Assembly (NCBI GenBank): GCA_026004655.1
Contig: BPJO01000009.1
Span: 83,225 to 147,224, forward strand
Source: Phycisphaerae bacterium
GTDB taxonomy: Bacteria > Planctomycetota > Phycisphaerae > Tepidisphaerales > Tepidisphaeraceae
Reading direction: 5' to 3'
DNA: 64,000 nucleotides
Under the pieces are notes generated by a model, which saw only the letters and a list, made by a program, of their open reading frames with translations, ran no database searches and was not told the DNA's origin. The translations under genes were made by a program, and so were the position numbers. This document shows, piece by piece, positions 58,192 to 64,000 of this stretch (position 1 is its first letter; every line of letters begins with the position of its first letter).

Positions 58192-59211
58192 ATGCCTCTG
58201 ATGACCACCAAACCGATGTTTGATCTCGCCTATAGTGGCGGGTTCGCGATCGGTGCTTTTAATGTCAATAACATGGAAATCACCCAGGGGATTATTGAGG
58301 CTTGTGCTGCCGAGCAAAGCCCGTTGATCCTCCAGGTCTCCAAGGGTGCTCGTAAGTATGCAAACTATCGGTACTTGCGTCACATCATCGCGGCTGCGGT
58401 TGAAGAACATCCCGAGTTACCGATCGCGATTCATCTTGATCACGGTGATACGGTCGATCTGGTTCAGACCTGTATCAATGACGGGTTTACCAGTGTGATG
58501 ATTGACGGCAGCCATCACGATTACGAACACAACGTCGAATTGACCAAAAAGGCAACGGATCTGGCTCATGCCCATGGTGTGACTGTCGAAGCCGAACTGG
58601 GAATGCTGGGAGGGATCGAGGAAGACGTGGTGGGTTTGTCAGCCGAGGACTACGAGAAAAATATCGAGAAGTTCCTGACCGATCCTGATCAGGCTGCGGA
58701 TTTCTGGAAACGGACCGGTATAGACAGTCTGGCGGTAGCGATCGGGACGAGTCACGGGGCTTATAAGTTCAAACACGAAGCCAAGCTCGCTTTCAACCGG
58801 ATCGAACAAATCATGAAAACCTGTCCCGGACTTCCTCTGGTGATGCACGGTTCTTCAAGCGTGCCTCAAGAGTTTATTGACTTGGTCAACAAGTACGGCG
58901 GAGCCATGCCCAACGCCAAAGGCGTGCCCGAAGAACAGATCAATTACGCCGCCAAGCACTATGGTGTTTGTAAAGTCAATATTGACACGGACTTGCGATT
59001 GGCTTTGACGGCTAAGATCCGTGAGGTCTTTGCCACCAAACCGGCCGAGTTTGATCCCCGGAATTACCTCGGTCCAGGTCGAGAAGCCATCATCAGCATG
59101 GTCAAGCGCAAAGTCGGTCCTTCCTGTCTCAATAGTGCCGGAAAAGCTGAGGCCGTCATCAAGCACTGGGAAAAACTCGGAAAACCCCTCCCCAAATATT
59201 ATACGAAATAA
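58192..59211 (+). CDS. fba: Class II fructose-bisphosphate aldolase
   Basis: A 339-residue zinc aldolase of glycolysis/gluconeogenesis. Signatures are IGAFNVNNME at the N-terminus, the catalytic/zinc region IHLDHGD, DGSHHDYEHNVELTK, EAELG, IGTSHGAYKF, LVMHGSSSVPQE and VNIDTDLR. GGAAAGGA is 7 bases before the ATG at 58192. It is a monocistronic unit with a strong terminator. Confidence 0.95.
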   Translation: MPLMTTKPMFDLAYSGGFAIGAFNVNNMEITQGIIEACAAEQSPLILQVSKGARKYANYRYLRHIIAAAVEEHPELPIAIHLDHGDTVDLVQTCINDGFTSVMIDGSHHDYEHNVELTKKATDLAHAHGVTVEAELGMLGGIEEDVVGLSAEDYEKNIEKFLTDPDQAADFWKRTGIDSLAVAIGTSHGAYKFKHEAKLAFNRIEQIMKTCPGLPLVMHGSSSVPQEFIDLVNKYGGAMPNAKGVPEEQINYAAKHYGVCKVNIDTDLRLALTAKIREVFATKPAEFDPRNYLGPGREAIISMVKRKVGPSCLNSAGKAEAVIKHWEKLGKPLPKYYTK

Positions 59212-59242
59212 CTCGTTTTCGATTTTTCCATCGATTCCCTAA

Positions 59243-59278
59243 CCGGCCCGGGTCTGAGGATCCGGGCCGGCAGTTTTG
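59243..59278 (+). terminator. Terminator of fba
   Basis: The 9-bp stem CCGGCCCGG / CCGGGCCGG with a 10-base loop is followed by TTTT, about 30 bases after the stop. Confidence 0.85.
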
Positions 59279-59358
59279 TTGAATTGTTCTGCGACGGTTG
59301 ACCGATAAACGCACAAAGGCAATGGGTTGCCTGGTTCAATCGGTTATCACGGAAGATC

Positions 59359-60541
59359 ATGTCCCATCCCTATCTGACTCATCTTGCAGAACTACGCCAG
59401 CTCGATGCCAGGCTCGACCAGCGACTGGAGCTGATCCAAAAGGCTGAGACGAATCTTAAACACCTCCTCGAAGTATTGCGCAACCAGGTCACCAACGCAT
59501 ATCCGGTCTTAAACGACCTTAAAAAGCTCGTTCATCAAGCCGACCAACGGGCTGAAGAAATCCGTTCCTTATCGGAAAAGTCCGAGATGGTTCCTGAATC
59601 CTCGTCACGGATAACCCACGAACTCGAATCAGCGATCGAACAAGCCAAACAAGACATCGATGCTTTTTCTGCACCGATTCGCCAGCAGATGATCGATGAA
59701 CTGCGTGCGGTCGTTCAAGCAGCTAAATCGAGTCTGGCTTCCATGTACGCAACTCCCGCGGATGTTGCCGATAATTCAGGTCATCAGCAGACCCTCGATC
59801 GGGTCGCAGAAGGATTTCGGATCGAAGCCGACCGTGTCATTGAGTCCGTTCGTCAGAAACTAATGGATCAGGTCGATCTGCTGCGAACCGAAGCACAACT
59901 GCAAATCGATCCGATCCTCAATCAATTGACCATCGCTCAGGAAGCTGCCGGTCAACAGATTCAAGACCTCGCCAGGGCTCACGAAAAGTCTCTTCAAAAT
60001 CGTGTCCAGCAGATCGGTTCAAGTATGCAGGAAATCACCCTCTGTCTGGAGGAACGTCTGGCACAACGTCTGGATTCTATGCGTCGAAGGGCTGAAGAAG
60101 CATTAACTCAGATCGAATCGGTCATGAGTCGACGCGCGGACCAGTTCCTGGTCCGGATGGAAGAAAGGATACGATCCAGCCAAGAGCAGCTCGTGAGTCA
60201 GTTAGAATCCATCTACCCCCGTATGGACCAGCAGTTGCGGGATGCCGATCGTGTTCTTTCGGAACGGGTCCGACAGATGGAACAACACGCCGAGGCTATG
60301 TCCAGCTACCTTGAAAAAAAGCTGGTATCCGAAGTGGAAGAGTTGATTCACCCGGTTGCGTTTAAAGCTTCAACACGAAATCGCCTCGGTCACGGGCACC
60401 GCAATGCCCGTGACACGGATAACTCATTCGGACGTTCCACCCCGTCCGGGAAGTGCAGGTCGAAAGTTTTCGTGGGCAAAAAAGGGGAAAATGTCGTCAA
60501 AAGATTCTGAGTCGGTGTCAGAAACCGAAAAAATGGCATAA
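59359..60541 (+). pseudogene. Long coiled-coil protein, frameshifted near its end
   Basis: About 390 residues, nearly all alpha-helical coiled coil (for example LAELRQLDARLDQRLELIQK and VRQMEQHAEAMSSYLEKKLV). No enzymatic domain is visible. As written, the frame ends at 60510, but the frame that continues from about 60356 reads LQHEIASVTGTAMP ... PPRPGSAGRKFSWAKKGKM up to 60541 and looks like the true C-terminus. A one-base indel near 60355-60365 would restore it. This is the first of many such breaks in the next 3 kb. The function is unknown. Confidence 0.6.
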
Positions 60542-60568
60542 ATCGTTTTCGACGCTTAAACTCCCAGA

Positions 60569-62087
60569 ATGCTGGCTCGAATTTCATTCGTTCGTGTTGA
60601 TAGGCATCGATCCGGTGTTGTGCGAAATCGAATGCGATGTGACCAGGCAGGGTTTGTCCAAGACGACAATTGTGGGTTTGCCCCAGGCCGCAGTGAAAGA
60701 GTCGATCGAACGAGTCAGACGTTCGATTCTGCACGGTGGATTCATGTTCGCGGCTCACGGCATCCTGATTAATCTAGCGCCGGGGGACGGGGACATCAAG
60801 AAAAGAAGGTCCTGCCCTGGATTTGCCGATCGCGATCGGTCTTTTGCGAGCAACCGGGGGCATCACCACCGAAAAACACAAGAATTATCTGATCGCGGGA
60901 GAATTGGCGCTGGACGGACGTGTTCGAAAGGTGAAGGGGGGGCTTTCGATGGCCATGCTCGCGAGGGATAAAAAGTATCGCGGGGTGATTATTCCCTACG
61001 AGAATGCCCGTGAAGCAGCCGTCGTCGAGGGGGTGGAGGTCGTTCCCGTCACCAACCTGAGCCAATGTGTCGCTTTTTTGAATGACACGTTAAATCTTGA
61101 GCCCATATGAGTTGGACGGTCATCCTTATGCTCAATCTCAACTCGATCCGGTGTTGGATTTTGCGGACGTGAAAGGACAGGAAGCGGGTCAAACGGGGCA
61201 TTGACCATCGCGGCTGCGGGGGCCCATAACGTTTTGATGATCGGTCCTCCCGGGACAGGCAAAACGATGCTCGCGATGCGATTAGCCGATATTTTACCCC
61301 CTTTGAGTCGTTCAGAATCGTTGGAGACGACCCGCATTTACTCGGCCATGGGTCTGTTGCCCGACGACAGTTTCGCTGATGGACAAGCGTCCGGTCCGGA
61401 CGCCTCATCATTCAGCGACTGCGCAGGCGTTGATCGGAGGAGGGTCGGTTCCTAAACCGGGGGAAGTGTCGCTGGCCCACAACGGAATCCTGTTTCTGGA
61501 CAGAACTACCTGAGTTTCAAAGGTACGTCTTGGAAATGCTCCGTCAACCTCTAGAAAGCGGCGAAGTCACGGTCTTCGCGCGTCCACGGGTCGATCCGTT
61601 TCCCGGCCAGTTTCATGCTAGTGACCGCAATGAACCCCACGCCTTCCGGACACGCTTCGGATGACCCGCGGGCTAGGCAAAAATACCTGTCCAAGCTCTC
61701 CGGACCGTTGTTGGACCGAATTGATATCCATGTCGAGGGTCCCTGCGGTTCCTTACCGGGAACTGACCACAAAACACCGGGGTACCGACTCGGCTACGAT
61801 GCGCAAGCAGGTTGAACGGGCAAGAGCAATTCAGAATCAACGATTTTCCAGCAGTCAGACCCAATTCACGCATGAACAGCCGGGACCTGCAAAAACACTG
61901 CGAACTGAACGAAAACAGTCTTCTGTTGATGAAACAAGCCATGGAAGAGCTAGGACTCAGCGCCCGGGCGTACGACAAAGTCCGACGAGTCGCCCGGACG
62001 ATCGCGGACCTAGACCAGAGCCCTTCCGTGGAAGAGCATCACATCGCTGAGGCCATTCAATACCGGCTTTTAGACCGGCGTTTTTAA
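60569..62087 (+). pseudogene. comM: ComM/YifB-type Mg-chelatase-like ATPase, multiply frameshifted
   Basis: Pieces of all ComM domains appear in order but in changing frames: MLARISF | FVLIGIDPVLCEIECDV, TTIVGLPQAAVKESIERVR, then LDLPIAIGLLRATGGI, then [20 protein letters not shown] (Walker A), [13 protein letters not shown] and a complete C-terminus (MEELGLSARAYDKVRRVART). Single-base changes repair many breaks: an extra A near 60803, an extra base near 61108, extra G near 61183 and 61196, and an extra A near 61503. ComM is a helicase aiding branch migration during natural transformation. All of the AAA+ core would be intact if the indels are errors. Confidence 0.75.
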
Positions 62088-62331
62088 AAAATAACCGAAT
62101 ACGATCAGGACACGGTCCGAATGATACCCGGCGAGATTTGAGGTCTGGTCAGGAAACAAATACAAGCAATATGAATGATATAAGTTTATTTTTTAAAATG
62201 ACTTAAATAAATTTCCGGGTACGACGGGTCGTTCCGGTTGGAGGAAACGGGGACGGATCCGGTTCGTCATTTGCGGTATAAAACACGGTGCCTCTTGTGA
62301 ATCGGGGGGTTTAGCGCATACAAACGGATGA

Positions 62332-63296
62332 ATGCCTGATCTTTCTATTCAACTGTCCTGGTCTGAAGCTGTCGAATCCGACCATGACCTGTTCGGGGAC
62401 ATGTGGGTACGCGACGGAGTACGCGGATTTCATGAATCTTTCACAGGTCGGTGCGTTTGTAACCAAGTCGATTACGCGTGAAGAAAGGCCCGGAAACCCA
62501 CCGACGCGAATTGTGGAGACCCGTTCGGGTATGATGAATGCGATCGGGCTAGCCAACGTCGGATTGAAACGTTTTCTGGCAGAGAAAATGCCTCTGATCC
62601 AACAGATGCCCCTGTCCGGTGATCGTGAACGTGGCCGGGCACAGTTACGACGACTATGTCGAAACCTGCTCAGCCATGAACGATCTGAATGCGATTGCGG
62701 GGGTAGAACTCAATGTATCGTGTCCGAATGTCTCAGACGGTTTGACGTTTGGAACCGATCCGGTTCGTTTAAAAGGATCTGACCCGACAGGTCAAGCAGG
62801 TTCTGCCCCGCAAACCGCTGATCGTCAAACTTTCGCCAAATGTCGAGGATATTGTTGCAACGGCACGAGCCGCGATCGAAGGTGGGGGCCGACATTCTTT
62901 CGTTGGTGAACACGTTTACCGCGATGAGTGTGGATATCTGGAAGCGCAAACCCCCGTCTGGCGAACGTGACCGGGGGGTTGTCCGGACCGGCGATCAAGC
63001 CCATTGCCGTGCACCTGGTCAGCCGAGTCTATCGTGGAATCGCTCGTTCCACAGGGACACCGATTATTGGAATGGGGGGGATCCAGTTTTGGCAGGATGC
63101 GGTGGAGTTTATTCTGGCTGGGGCGTCTGCGGTTGCGGTGGGAACTGCGTTGTTCGTCGATCCTTCGACTCCGAATAAGATCTGCGAGGGTTTGGACGAA
63201 TACCTACAGAAAATCGGTATGGATCGACTGAAAGACCTGGTCGGGACCTTGGAATTGCCCGAAGAAATGCCTCCACCCAAAACCGCTTACGTGTAA
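62332..63296 (+). pseudogene. pyrD: Class 1B dihydroorotate dehydrogenase, multiply frameshifted
   Basis: Fragments cover the whole PyrD class 1B catalytic subunit: LSNPTMTCSGTCGYATEY, NAIGLANVGLKRFL, VELNVSCPNVSDG, PLIVKLSPNVEDIV, NTFTAMSVDIWKRKP, GGLSGPAIKPIAVHLV and IIGMGGIQFWQDAVEFIL. At least five frame changes separate them (near 62350, 62600, 62770, 62885 and 62960). The enzyme oxidises dihydroorotate in pyrimidine synthesis using NAD via PyrK. As a core gene it is unlikely to be decayed, so sequence error is likely. No gene is seen in 62088-62331. Confidence 0.72.
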
Positions 63297-63419
63297 AGCA
63301 GGTTGTCCGGACCGAAGTTTCCCGGTCGAACCTATCATTCTATACGTGGCTGCGGATACAACGAACTCAACTTCTCCACCTTTGCCTGCCGAACCTTTCG
63401 GTCAGACCGGAGTCCGTCA

Positions 63420-63440
63420 GTATTTAGGGGTACGTCCACG
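63420..63440. other. Abrupt composition break / chimeric junction
   Basis: Left of about 63430 the DNA resembles the preceding chromosome. Right of it the sequence is extremely GC-rich, and the alcohol dehydrogenase frame loses all family resemblance exactly here, after TTFAVDV. Confidence 0.65.
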
Positions 63441-64000
63441 GCGAAGGTCGTCACGCTGCGGTCGGCCAGCAACGGCGCAAAGAGCAGCCCCACGGCGCCG
63501 ACGCCGACGATCAAAGCGGCGTCGCCTTCGAGCAGCGAAACGCGGTCGAGCGCCCGCAGGCAGCAGGCCAGCGGCTCCATGAAGACGGCGCGCAGGTCGG
63601 GCATTTCCTCTGGCAGCGCAAGCAGCGTGTGTTGCACGTGCAGCGCCGAGGCGCGGATGCACTCGGCGAAGCCGCCGGGATCGATGTTGGTGCGTTTGAA
63701 GAGCGGGTCCATCGGGCCGCTGCCGCGGCGCGTGTAATGCGAGGCGAAATCCGGCGCGTGGTGCGCCAGGGCGACGCGCGTCCCCGGCTGCAGGGCGACG
63801 CCATCGCCCACCGCCTCCACCACGCCGACCACCTCATGCCCCAGATGGATCGGCCTGGGCGTCCCAGGCGAATACACTTTCATCAGGTCGGTGCCGCAGA
63901 CGCCGCAGCAGCGCATGCGCACCAGCGCCTCTCCCGCCCCAATCGTTGGAATGGGCGCCTCCATGACTTCGACGACGCCTGGAGAGGGCGAATGCAACAG
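63434..64000 (-). CDS. Zinc-dependent alcohol dehydrogenase fragment
   Basis: A fragment of about 190 residues, open at both ends. The 5' end runs past the window edge and the 3' end is cut at the junction near 63430. It shows the GroES-like half of a medium-chain zinc dehydrogenase (CCGVCGTDLMKV, HLGHEVVGVVEAVG with the GHE zinc motif, ALAHH) and the start of the Rossmann half (IVGVGAVGLLFAPLL). Substrate class (threonine/sorbitol dehydrogenase-like) is a guess. Codon use is far GC-richer than in any other gene here. Confidence 0.75.

Overview
The window looks like planctomycete chromosome (Planctomycetota, possibly Phycisphaerae) carrying an integrated mobile element. The support is an LEPR-type N-terminal sorting motif (LEPRRLLAA) on a secreted RTX protein, the style of rpoB/rpoC, several small proteins that I recall as planctomycete-type, and a REC/GGDEF/histidine-kinase cluster. 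The assignment to class is tentative. Positions 1-26.6 kb are visibly GC-richer than the chromosomal genes that follow.

Region A (1 to about 26.6 kb) is an integrative element whose left end lies outside the window. It holds two HerA/VirD4-like ATPases, a replication-relaxation protein, a CHC2/Toprim primase, an ArdC-type antirestriction protein, a large ParB-like protein and a large serine recombinase at the right end. The recombinase reading frame runs antisense into the 3' half of a tRNA-Pro gene, the probable integration site. Cargo includes an OLD-family ATPase/Toprim protein, a secreted RTX protein, a BamE-like lipoprotein, and a GNAT protein resembling phage Mu Mom paired with a membrane protein. 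No relaxase and no membrane-spanning type IV secretion genes are visible. Between the divergent genes at 1020 and 2063 lies about 0.9 kb with no credible gene but about twenty perfect stems, some long-range, including a closed four-way junction. This is the strongest candidate for something undescribed, either a large structured RNA or a structured DNA origin.

Region B (26.6-59.3 kb) is ordinary chromosome with intact genes: tRNA-Pro, tRNA-Met, ispG, a LOG-family protein, a GH29 fucosidase, a RegA/RegB-type redox two-component pair, rpoB - small membrane protein - rpoC, topA, an LpoB-like/YcfL-like lipoprotein pair, thrC, dapB, an RNA methyltransferase, purD, a TlpA-like thioredoxin, a GGDEF regulator/receiver/histidine kinase operon, tRNA-Ile, tRNA-Thr, tRNA-Asp, a DUF1802 protein and class II fructose-bisphosphate aldolase.

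Region C (60.36-63.3 kb) holds a coiled-coil gene tail, a comM/YifB gene and a class 1B pyrD gene. All are broken by many one- or two-base indels, several in homopolymers, that restore family sequence when undone. At about 63.43 kb the sequence switches abruptly to very GC-rich DNA carrying a zinc alcohol dehydrogenase fragment. The simplest reading is low-quality sequence at an assembly end joined to foreign sequence, although real gene decay plus recombination is not excluded.
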